Positions 38,029 to 47,001 of a stretch of DNA of 64,000 bases are shown here, piece after piece (the stretch's first letter is position 1; each line of letters begins with the position of its first letter). Source of the stretch: Candidatus Woesearchaeota archaeon (GTDB lineage Archaea > Nanobdellota > Nanobdellia > Woesearchaeales > ARS49). The notes under the pieces are model-generated. The model was not told the origin of the DNA and did not search any database. It was given only the letters and a program-made list of their open reading frames with translations. The translations under genes and the position numbers were made by a program. The stretch is taken from positions 22,407-86,406 of the forward strand of contig WJJS01000021.1 of the NCBI GenBank assembly GCA_014729505.1, written 5' to 3'.

Positions 38029-41000
38029 CGCGTCACTCTACCTTGCTCGTTAGTCTTGTCTTTCTCCTTGCTTTTGCAGGCATAGGCCTTGTTCATCTCA
38101 TGATCGCTGATGCGAGTCTGACAGGCTCTGCCATTCTTGATTCTTCGCCCATAACAGTCTACGATCATCAAGGCAAGGTGTTGGAGTGGGAGGTAGCGCC
38201 CGACTCTTCGCTGCTTTCTGCGAGAAGCACTGATGTGTTGATTGCTGCTCGCGATTCGTCTATCATTAAGAAGATGCGATTCAAAAATCTACGGTCAGGC
38301 AACGAATTGCGCATCGACACGCTCGACCCGGGACGCTTCGAAGCAAAACAAGGTTATGCTATCGATCCGAGCAGCCTGGACTTTGATGAAGCTGATGTGA
38401 CCGTGCAGGCTCAAGGACAATCCCTTTACAAGTGTGCGTCGTGGGATTTTGAAACGCAAACCTGTCCTGAAACCTGTGAAGAAGAGGACGGTGAAGAGGA
38501 TTGCCGGCAAGAATGGGTGTTTGTCCAAACGCTTACACCGGGTGAGGACTATGTGATCACCATTACTGCCACGGATCCAGCGTTTATTGAGACGAGCGAA
38601 GCTATTGATGTCTCGATGACTCCGATAAATGAGACGACTTTCGTAGTGGGATGGATTGATGATACGCAACAGGATGCGTCGTTTAGGGTGATGGACACCG
38701 ACGGAACTGTTCTCGTCTCAACAGTAGATGTCGATACCACCGTTGACGCGCAATCTCGCATCTCAGTGGCCGCCCTCAATGCTTCGGATTTTGTGGTGGT
38801 CTACGTTGACGGTCCTGATGATGATCTGTCTGGGGGTATCTATGACTTGAGCGGAACCGCAGTCTTTGGACCTGGAGATGTTGATACTGGTGTCGGTACC
38901 AACACTGATGTGAGTATTGCGGCCTACGGTACTGGTTTCATTTTGTGCAATGCAAATGATGCTGACAATGATGCTGACTATCGCATCTACACTAACGGCG
39001 GTACGCAGCTGGTTGGAGAGTCGAATGTTGATGCAAACATGGGTCCTGGTGCAGTGCGACAAAACCTTGTTGGTTGTGCAGCGGTCAATAGTACACGGTG
39101 GTCGTATGTTCGGTTTGACGATCAGTCAAATGATGTTACGTACAGGATTTTTGATGGAACTACAGATACGACTGGGGATGTTGATCTGGATACTAACGTT
39201 GGAGAAACCGGACAAGTCGACCTAGCTGCCTTTGGAGACAAGTTCGCATACGTGTTTTATGATGCAGCCGACGATGATGTCACTTTAGCTATTAGGGATG
39301 CTGCAAATACGCAGATTCTTGCCCCGACTGATATCGACACTACCGCTGGAACGTCCTCGAGAGTTGCTGCGTGTGCTGTCCAAGCAAACCGCACAAACTT
39401 CGAAGAGTATGTTGCTTTTGCATGGTATGATCAAGCAAGTAACAACATTCAAGCAGCTGTCTATGATCAATCTGGTACTCAGGTGACTGCTCCGTTTGTT
39501 GTTGCGACAAATCAAGATACGACGTATCGACTTATCGACGTGATCGGATATGATACTATTCTAGAAACCGGCCTGTGTCCGGGATCCTTTGTCGTGGGGT
39601 ATACGAACTCGTCGGATCAGGGAGTGTTTAAGGGATTCCACGTTGATGGCTCCTCATGGGACGGTACCTGTCCCGACATTTTCCCGCCTGAGATTGTCTC
39701 GTTTGACGACAGTCCCGATCCTGTAGAAGAGGGCGACGTGATTGTGATCACTGCAAGTGTTACTGATGATACTGCGCTTGACACTGTGCTCGTAGAGATC
39801 CTAGGAACCAACTACAGCATGTCCGAAAATATCACTATGGCTGTAGATGAATCGTACGAAGCTGAGGAGAACCTTTCCTTGTCAGGGGGGTATGAGACGA
39901 CAACGAGTTGTATTTGTGCGAGTCCTTCAGGAGGTTCTTGCATTCGTGACGCTGACGCGTATACCGCATCTGAATTTGCTAACGTCTCATTCACATCTCT
40001 CCTGCCGACGGGAATCTACAATATCACCTACTATCATTGTCCAGAAAATGATGGTGACGATATTTGGAAAGTATACTCTGACGATGTAGAACGCGACTCC
40101 TACACGACTGCGGGTGGTGAAGTGTGGACTTCTAGAACTGTTGCAGATGTTCCGCTTGCAAATGGGGAAGAACTTGTCTTTGGGTGCTCACGGGGTTCTG
40201 CAAGCAGTTATTGTCGCATGGATTACTTCACTATCGAAGCTCCCGGAGGGGAAGTAACCTATGTGCTAGACCATAACACTACTGGCGAGAGTGGGACGGC
40301 GCAGTACACTATCTTCGCCAACGATACCTCGAACAATAAGGATTCTGAAACGGGCTCTTATCAAGTCCTCGGTGGAATCGTTGACTTTTTTGATAGCCTT
40401 GGTGAGTATGTCAATGCGACGTATGTTATCGGTGGCACCGCAGGAGATCTCGTTAATCTCACTGCCTTCTTTGAGGGCGCGCCAAATGTCCAAACAATAA
40501 ACATTACAAACCATAATATTAGTGCGGGTCAAGACAAAGTAGGTCTTGAATTCTCCACAAACGATGACAATGCCTACTCAAATACGTGGTCCATTGACCC
40601 GTCGGAATTGTCGTTTGCGAAGCTCACAGTCACCTTCACTGCGCAAGGCGAACAACTATTCAAATGTGTAGATTTTAATTTCACTAGTCAATTGTGCAAT
40701 GATGATGGAGCTTATGAAAAGATTGCTAACCTTACTCCGAGTCAAAACTACACAATAGCAGTAAACGCGACTGATCCTGCCTTTGGCGAGAACTTTGTCG
40801 GTTCAGCCGATACGCGTGATGCGTGGTTTAGAGGGGGCAATGTTAACCAAAACAGAGGCACTGTTTCAAATCTCCGCGTTGGAAGAACAACTGGAGTAAA
40901 CAATATTCGTACAGCAATTGCATTCAATCTCTCATCGATTCCTGACGTTGCGATAGTAAACAATGCACTCTTAGAGTTGTATTTTTATAATATTCCTGCC

Positions 41001-44000
41001 TCCGACTCGACGGCCGCTCAAAACATGGCCGTTCACAGAATTCAGCAATCACCTCCTCGTGATTGGCAAGAGACCTTGGTCACGTGGAACACATACGACG
41101 GTACGAATTCTTGGACGAGTGCAGGCGGGGATTTCAATGCTACTGCAACCGATGTGGTGAGCATTAGCTCTGCAGATCTCAATTCCTTTATCGCATGGAA
41201 TGTCACTACTGATGTTCAAGCTTTTGTGCAAAACAGTTCGCTAAACTTTGGTTGGATCCTCAAAGATAACACAGAGAGCACAAATAGTATCAGAAGGGAT
41301 TTCTACAGCAAAGAATATTCAGGAAATACAAGTCTCTTGCCTCGACTCACCGTTAATTATACAATTCTTGACGTGACGCCTCCAAATGTTACTGCATTGA
41401 ATGTCTCCGATGGATTGAAAGATAGAGCGATTCCTATCGCGGTGAATGTCGTCGATGATTTTGCAGTTGACACGGTTTTAGCAAATATTTCTGGTCCTAG
41501 TGTGACGTATCTCTTGCCGATGACGCCGCTTGGTGGTGGAGGGTATGCAGTGAACTTCACAAATACTGCGGTGTCTGGACAGTATTCGGTTCAAATCCTT
41601 GCAAATGACACCGACAACAATGTGAATGACTCTGTTGCGGCTTCCTTTGTCATTGAAGAGGTAGTGGGATTCCCCTCGTCAGATATTGGTGATGGGCGCC
41701 ACTTGGCTATTGTTGGGACGGGATTGAGCACAGTCCCTTCGACGAGTGTTTCGGTTTTTTCCATCTTTGATCAGAACACGACGGATGTGAGATTGTTGAT
41801 CTACGATGGTGATTCAGGCGGAAACTTCGATTACAGTACTAGTGGCGGGACAAGTATTACCTATTTGGTCTATGCAGATCCGGACTTGAATTTTTCAACC
41901 GATACCTTGCTTGCTAACGTGTCGTCCACGAGCTTGCCAAATGCTGATCTCGCTTACATCATCAACCAGAACCACTCTTCAGCAGCTCTAGGTCCAGACA
42001 GCAATTACTATTATCGACTCGATGTGAATCTCGACGATCCTTCCGCGACCTTGATTAACACCTTCAAGACCTTCACGCCGGGAACTTCAGGAGTTTTCTT
42101 TCCAGGTACTGCCTTTCAGTTCATCGGTCTTGATGATGATTTCATTACTGCGGGTTGTACGCCGTATCCAGGTTGTGGTGCTGGTGTTAACACGACCTTT
42201 TTCGAATCTGGTGAGAACTTTTCTTTTATCATTGATGTTCCTCCAGGCACATCAAACTTTACGTTGACTGATGATGATGCAGATTTTGATACGGATGCCT
42301 CTTCGCCTGGCGCGCCAAGTGTCGCAAATGTGTTGTACAATGTGTATGGGCCAAACGGTTCATTGGTCGCCTCAAATACGGATGTTTCGGGCAATTATCC
42401 CGACGAAGAAAACTTCACGGTCACGGTAAGTAGTCCTGGATTGTATCGAGTGGTGTGGGAAGACACGAACACGCTCACTGGTGGTGGTACGAATCCAAAT
42501 AATATACTTTTCAAAACGCCTTACCGTCTCGGTTCTAGTCCGCCGTTTTACTTCATCGACATGAATGTGTTCAAGGTCGCCCTTGATGACAATGATGGTA
42601 ATGTGACTTTTGGCGATAACCTTACTTACGTGTTGTCCTTTCAAAACGTTGGAAACAATACGTTCAATTATTCGATAGTAGATCCTATACCTGCTGGAGC
42701 AGTTTACGTTCCTGGTTCTTTGACTCTAAATGGTGTGGGTCTTTCTGACGCGGCGGATGCTGATTTTGGTGACTTTAATGTCACTACCAGCAATGCTATC
42801 GCGATAGACGCGAATCTGACACCAGGACAAAATGGTAATGTGACCTTTAAGGTGCATATCCCGCTTGCTACGCCTTCAAATACTCTCATTGAAAACCAGG
42901 CCAATGTCACGTACGGAAATAAGACGACAGTCTCAGATGATCCAGACACCTTGCTTGTTGATGATCCAACTAGTGTGCTTGTTGTTGACGAGGTTCCACC
43001 TTCTGTCTTTGATATCGAGCCGACGGCGGGCAGTGTAGTGACGGTAGGAACTGTTGTTTTGTTGAGTGCAAACGTGACAGATAACAAAGGAGTGGGTTCT
43101 GTATTTGCTCAAGTGACTTTGCCAAACAGCACCGTACTTAATATTCCGCTTAGTAATAGTGTTGGAGACTTGTACAACGGATCGGTCTTTGTTCCTCTTT
43201 TGGGGCAGTACAATGTGACTCTTGTTGCGACTGATACGAGCGGTCTGATTAACGCGAGTGAATCGACGTATTTCACAGCCGTTGATAATGCGCCGCCTTC
43301 CGTGTTTGATCTTCGCCCTTTTGCAGGGTCGTTCGTCGATATTGAGGGCAGTGTTGAAATCGCTGCGAATGTAACGGACAATATTCTTGTTGATACGGTT
43401 AGTGCGTCCGTGTTGTTTCCTAACGGTACTGTGCAGGTCTTGCCCTTGCTTCCAGTCGATGGTGATAAGTACAATGCGACTTTTGTTCCTCCTAACTTGA
43501 CAGGTTTGTATGTGGTATCCTTTTTTGCAAATGATTCGAGCAATCTCATTAACGCGAGTGAGACGACGAATTTCAATGGTTTTTACAATGTTGATTTCAT
43601 TAATGCCTCCTCGAGAAATGCTGCTGGCGATCCGATAGAGTTGACGCTGACGATCAGTCAGGGAGCAAGCACGGTGTACTCGCAAACAGGAGAAGAGTTT
43701 AGCTTCTCTATTCCTAACGGAGTCTACAACATTACGCTAGAACCTGTCGATCAATCGCGAGCTAGACTAGTCTCTCTTTACAACGTGAATATCTCTTCGA
43801 GCTTCCCTCTCGTCGGTATTGACTACACGACTAATCCTTACGCTCAAGGGTTTAATGTTCTAGGTATTGATCCTACGGGTTTGGATTTTGAGTATGGTAC
43901 GATTTCTCGAAACGCGACGGGTGTTGATTTGTACAAATGCCCTCGTTGGAATTATACTCTAGGCACTTGTGGCGGTCTTGGTTGTTCGGATGTTGATGAA

Positions 44001-46895
44001 GATGCAGGTAGTTGTCAAGTGAATGGTACTTGGGAACTTCTCGATAGCCCGCTTAGCGTCGGTCAATTGTATAATATTACTTTCACTGCTACGGATCCGG
44101 GATATTCTGAATATACAGAGTCATTGGGAGAAAATTCTACAACCTCGACTGCTTACGTTAACAAAACCTCTTTAGTCTTCACCCCTGACCAAGCAGGACC
44201 GCACTTGGTGATTGTAACTGCCCAACTGCATGGTAACAGTCAAACATCTTCTGTACTAGCAAGAGTCCTTGTCGACGGTACAAATGTCAGTGAGGTTATT
44301 TGGGAGCCAAAGGATGCAAACATTATAAACGACTATCAAGCGTACGGAACGCAGCTTATTCAAGATTTTTCTGTAGCGTCTCACACCCTTACTTTGCAGT
44401 GGGCTTCAGAAACAGGTGACACGACCTTTATCAAAAACGCGAGGCTTAGTGTCGTCCAGATTGATGACGGTGCCAATGCTTCAACTGTTGGGCCGACTTC
44501 GCTTACCACTGCGTTTACGTCGATTGTAAGCACGAGCTTTACTCCGCCACAGCAAGATGAATATCTTTTATTTGGTTCTGCTGAAGTGCAAAATGGAGAT
44601 TGTACTGAGTCTGCAGGAGCTCGTCTTGTTCTTGACGGGACAGACCTCGATAATCAAACGTATGAGTGTAAGGATACGACTGATTACAAGGCGATCTTTT
44701 TCCATGCGGTGGCTAACCTGTCGTCTGCTTCGCATACCTTGAGTATGGAAGCGCGCAGGACCGGTTCTGCTGGAGGAGAAATTCGCAATGCTCGAGTTAC
44801 TGCGGTGAGGCTCACTCCTGACTTTGATTATCATTTTGCTGCAAACGATACTGAAGGCACGGCTACTTGTGGTGGTTTTTGCTCAACGAGCTTTTTCAAC
44901 CATACCATTTTAACGTTTACTCCTGTTGAGACTGCCGAGTACTTGATCTTGGGAACTGCGGAGTTTAACACCGGCAATCAGTTCTCTCAAGCCTCGATCA
45001 ATATGGACATTGATGGATCTGCTGCTTGTGAGGTGATCCAAGAACAGAGAACTAATACTGTTGACGATCAACTCTTGTTTGTCTGTCAGGATCGCTTGAA
45101 TTTGACGGCCATTCCTCACGTCGCTACCATTAGTTATGCTGCAAAGGGTTTCAATCCAACAACGACGATTAAGAACGCTCGAATCACTGCCATTCGCGTC
45201 ACTCCCGACGAAGAGCCGCCAAGTGTCTTTGATCTTGTTCCCGTCGCGGGAACTAATTTCACTTGGGATGCCATTATCGAGATAGGTGCTAATATCACTG
45301 ACAATATCTTTGTTGACTATGAGCAGATCAACCTTACGTACCCGAACGGAACAAGTGTGCTGTTACCGCTCTCGTTTGTAGTGGGGGATTTTTACAACGT
45401 CTCTTTTGATCCTCCAACTGATGGGCAATACAATGTCACGTTTTTTGCTAACGACTCCAGTGCGAACGTGAACAATACAGAATCAACGTACTTTATTGTC
45501 TTGCCTCCTCCTCCACCTCCAATCATTTCGGTGGTAAAAACGGATTCTTCCGATCCAGTGTTAAACGGGACTTTGTTCAATTACACTATTTTGATCTCTA
45601 ATACAGGAAATGGTACGGCAGGAAATGTAACTGTTGTTGACGTGTTGCCGTCGCAATTCCAGTTTGTCAGTTCATCGCCTGCTCCAACTGTCCCTAATTC
45701 AACTTGGGTGTTGGGTAATTTGTCGCCGAGCAGCAGTACTTCTGTTGAACTCGAGGTCCTTGTCAATGCGTCTCCTGGTAATTTTACTAACTTTGCTAAC
45801 GTGTCGTATGATAACGTGTCTGGCCCGATCCTTGTCTCGGTAAACGAAACGACTGAGGTGGTTGAGCCCACGAGCAACGGTATTAAGTGCGTGTTGACCC
45901 AAACACCTCAAGTTGTTGAACCTGGTGAGACGGTCTTGTTCCAAGCTGACATTGCCTTTTTCGACGGGAAACTTGCACAGGTTACTGATGTGAATGGTGT
46001 TGGCTTGTCGATTTATCGGGTGACAAATGCGAATGCAACCCTTGTCTACTCCGGTAACTTCTCGTCTCTGTCTGATGGTATTTGGTTTGCAGAGTTTGTT
46101 GCAGACCAAGATGCTGATGGGAATTATCTTGCTCGAGCAGATGCGAACACGACTGCCCTTCCACTCCAAACTCTTTCCTGCTCGGAAGTCTTTACAATTC
46201 ATGGTCGCGGTGTGTTTTCACTCGAAGGTATAAGTCCTGATCTTGTGCAGATCAATGAAACGGTTAGTCTTGCCTTGCAAGTGTTGCTAAACAGTGCTGC
46301 GGTTAACGCGTCAAAGTTGAACAATTCGCAATTGGTTATCGACAAAGTCGGTGGCGGGTACACTGCTACGTACAATTCGTCAAATGGTTTGTCTGTAAGC
46401 GATGGTCTACTCTCGCTTGAGGGTTTGTTTAACGAGACTGGTGTGTACTTGTTGAATTGGTCTCTTGAGTATTACGGCAGACAAAAATCGGCTAGAGAGA
46501 TTGTCGTGGTGAGTGATTGGGCTCAAACACCTGAAAACGGTTCTGTGGCAGACTTGATTGAGGAGAATAAGCAGTTGTTGATTGAAGCTTTAAAAGAGAT
46601 CGAACAAAGTCAGGACTTCGCTGAAGAAGAGGTCTTCCTTATTACAGATTCCATTAATAGTATGTCGCGATTGGCCAGTCAACTTGATGAGGGTGAGTTA
46701 ACGCCTGAAGAAGCGAAAGCGGCTTTAGAAGAGATTCAACGAGGACTGCGTAATGCTGGTGCCATTACTGGTAGGGTGGCAGAACAACCTGGAGGAGCGG
46801 TCTCACTGTTTGATCTTTTGCTACCGATTCTTGTTGGATTGGGTTTGATTGGCTCTATTGTGCTTATCGATCGCTTGAAGCGGAGGACAGTATGA
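38025..46895 (+). CDS. Giant (2956 aa) multidomain secreted adhesin-like surface protein
   Basis: N-terminal signal/TM, propeller-like repeats, DNRLRE-like domain, Ig-like PPSVFD repeats, jelly-roll-like triplicate, DUF11-like repeat, C-terminal TM + basic tail; many N-x-S/T sequons. Confidence 0.9.
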   Translation: MTRHSTLLVSLVFLLAFAGIGLVHLMIADASLTGSAILDSSPITVYDHQGKVLEWEVAPDSSLLSARSTDVLIAARDSSIIKKMRFKNLRSGNELRIDTLDPGRFEAKQGYAIDPSSLDFDEADVTVQAQGQSLYKCASWDFETQTCPETCEEEDGEEDCRQEWVFVQTLTPGEDYVITITATDPAFIETSEAIDVSMTPINETTFVVGWIDDTQQDASFRVMDTDGTVLVSTVDVDTTVDAQSRISVAALNASDFVVVYVDGPDDDLSGGIYDLSGTAVFGPGDVDTGVGTNTDVSIAAYGTGFILCNANDADNDADYRIYTNGGTQLVGESNVDANMGPGAVRQNLVGCAAVNSTRWSYVRFDDQSNDVTYRIFDGTTDTTGDVDLDTNVGETGQVDLAAFGDKFAYVFYDAADDDVTLAIRDAANTQILAPTDIDTTAGTSSRVAACAVQANRTNFEEYVAFAWYDQASNNIQAAVYDQSGTQVTAPFVVATNQDTTYRLIDVIGYDTILETGLCPGSFVVGYTNSSDQGVFKGFHVDGSSWDGTCPDIFPPEIVSFDDSPDPVEEGDVIVITASVTDDTALDTVLVEILGTNYSMSENITMAVDESYEAEENLSLSGGYETTTSCICASPSGGSCIRDADAYTASEFANVSFTSLLPTGIYNITYYHCPENDGDDIWKVYSDDVERDSYTTAGGEVWTSRTVADVPLANGEELVFGCSRGSASSYCRMDYFTIEAPGGEVTYVLDHNTTGESGTAQYTIFANDTSNNKDSETGSYQVLGGIVDFFDSLGEYVNATYVIGGTAGDLVNLTAFFEGAPNVQTINITNHNISAGQDKVGLEFSTNDDNAYSNTWSIDPSELSFAKLTVTFTAQGEQLFKCVDFNFTSQLCNDDGAYEKIANLTPSQNYTIAVNATDPAFGENFVGSADTRDAWFRGGNVNQNRGTVSNLRVGRTTGVNNIRTAIAFNLSSIPDVAIVNNALLELYFYNIPASDSTAAQNMAVHRIQQSPPRDWQETLVTWNTYDGTNSWTSAGGDFNATATDVVSISSADLNSFIAWNVTTDVQAFVQNSSLNFGWILKDNTESTNSIRRDFYSKEYSGNTSLLPRLTVNYTILDVTPPNVTALNVSDGLKDRAIPIAVNVVDDFAVDTVLANISGPSVTYLLPMTPLGGGGYAVNFTNTAVSGQYSVQILANDTDNNVNDSVAASFVIEEVVGFPSSDIGDGRHLAIVGTGLSTVPSTSVSVFSIFDQNTTDVRLLIYDGDSGGNFDYSTSGGTSITYLVYADPDLNFSTDTLLANVSSTSLPNADLAYIINQNHSSAALGPDSNYYYRLDVNLDDPSATLINTFKTFTPGTSGVFFPGTAFQFIGLDDDFITAGCTPYPGCGAGVNTTFFESGENFSFIIDVPPGTSNFTLTDDDADFDTDASSPGAPSVANVLYNVYGPNGSLVASNTDVSGNYPDEENFTVTVSSPGLYRVVWEDTNTLTGGGTNPNNILFKTPYRLGSSPPFYFIDMNVFKVALDDNDGNVTFGDNLTYVLSFQNVGNNTFNYSIVDPIPAGAVYVPGSLTLNGVGLSDAADADFGDFNVTTSNAIAIDANLTPGQNGNVTFKVHIPLATPSNTLIENQANVTYGNKTTVSDDPDTLLVDDPTSVLVVDEVPPSVFDIEPTAGSVVTVGTVVLLSANVTDNKGVGSVFAQVTLPNSTVLNIPLSNSVGDLYNGSVFVPLLGQYNVTLVATDTSGLINASESTYFTAVDNAPPSVFDLRPFAGSFVDIEGSVEIAANVTDNILVDTVSASVLFPNGTVQVLPLLPVDGDKYNATFVPPNLTGLYVVSFFANDSSNLINASETTNFNGFYNVDFINASSRNAAGDPIELTLTISQGASTVYSQTGEEFSFSIPNGVYNITLEPVDQSRARLVSLYNVNISSSFPLVGIDYTTNPYAQGFNVLGIDPTGLDFEYGTISRNATGVDLYKCPRWNYTLGTCGGLGCSDVDEDAGSCQVNGTWELLDSPLSVGQLYNITFTATDPGYSEYTESLGENSTTSTAYVNKTSLVFTPDQAGPHLVIVTAQLHGNSQTSSVLARVLVDGTNVSEVIWEPKDANIINDYQAYGTQLIQDFSVASHTLTLQWASETGDTTFIKNARLSVVQIDDGANASTVGPTSLTTAFTSIVSTSFTPPQQDEYLLFGSAEVQNGDCTESAGARLVLDGTDLDNQTYECKDTTDYKAIFFHAVANLSSASHTLSMEARRTGSAGGEIRNARVTAVRLTPDFDYHFAANDTEGTATCGGFCSTSFFNHTILTFTPVETAEYLILGTAEFNTGNQFSQASINMDIDGSAACEVIQEQRTNTVDDQLLFVCQDRLNLTAIPHVATISYAAKGFNPTTTIKNARITAIRVTPDEEPPSVFDLVPVAGTNFTWDAIIEIGANITDNIFVDYEQINLTYPNGTSVLLPLSFVVGDFYNVSFDPPTDGQYNVTFFANDSSANVNNTESTYFIVLPPPPPPIISVVKTDSSDPVLNGTLFNYTILISNTGNGTAGNVTVVDVLPSQFQFVSSSPAPTVPNSTWVLGNLSPSSSTSVELEVLVNASPGNFTNFANVSYDNVSGPILVSVNETTEVVEPTSNGIKCVLTQTPQVVEPGETVLFQADIAFFDGKLAQVTDVNGVGLSIYRVTNANATLVYSGNFSSLSDGIWFAEFVADQDADGNYLARADANTTALPLQTLSCSEVFTIHGRGVFSLEGISPDLVQINETVSLALQVLLNSAAVNASKLNNSQLVIDKVGGGYTATYNSSNGLSVSDGLLSLEGLFNETGVYLLNWSLEYYGRQKSAREIVVVSDWAQTPENGSVADLIEENKQLLIEALKEIEQSQDFAEEEVFLITDSINSMSRLASQLDEGELTPEEAKAALEEIQRGLRNAGAITGRVAEQPGGAVSLFDLLLPILVGLGLIGSIVLIDRLKRRTV

Positions 46896-47001
46896 ATAGA
46901 AAGAGGTCCTATTAAACTCGTTCTTTCGGTGAATATGTGGCGTGTACCACAGTAAAGTTTATAAGCAAGATTGGACTGACTAATAAGTTAAAGGAGGTAT
47001 T

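Noticed and set aside
38025-46895. Possible horizontal acquisition of the giant gene based on apparently more C-ending codons in its first half
   Set aside because: Only an impression; codon statistics would have to be computed, so not reported as a finding
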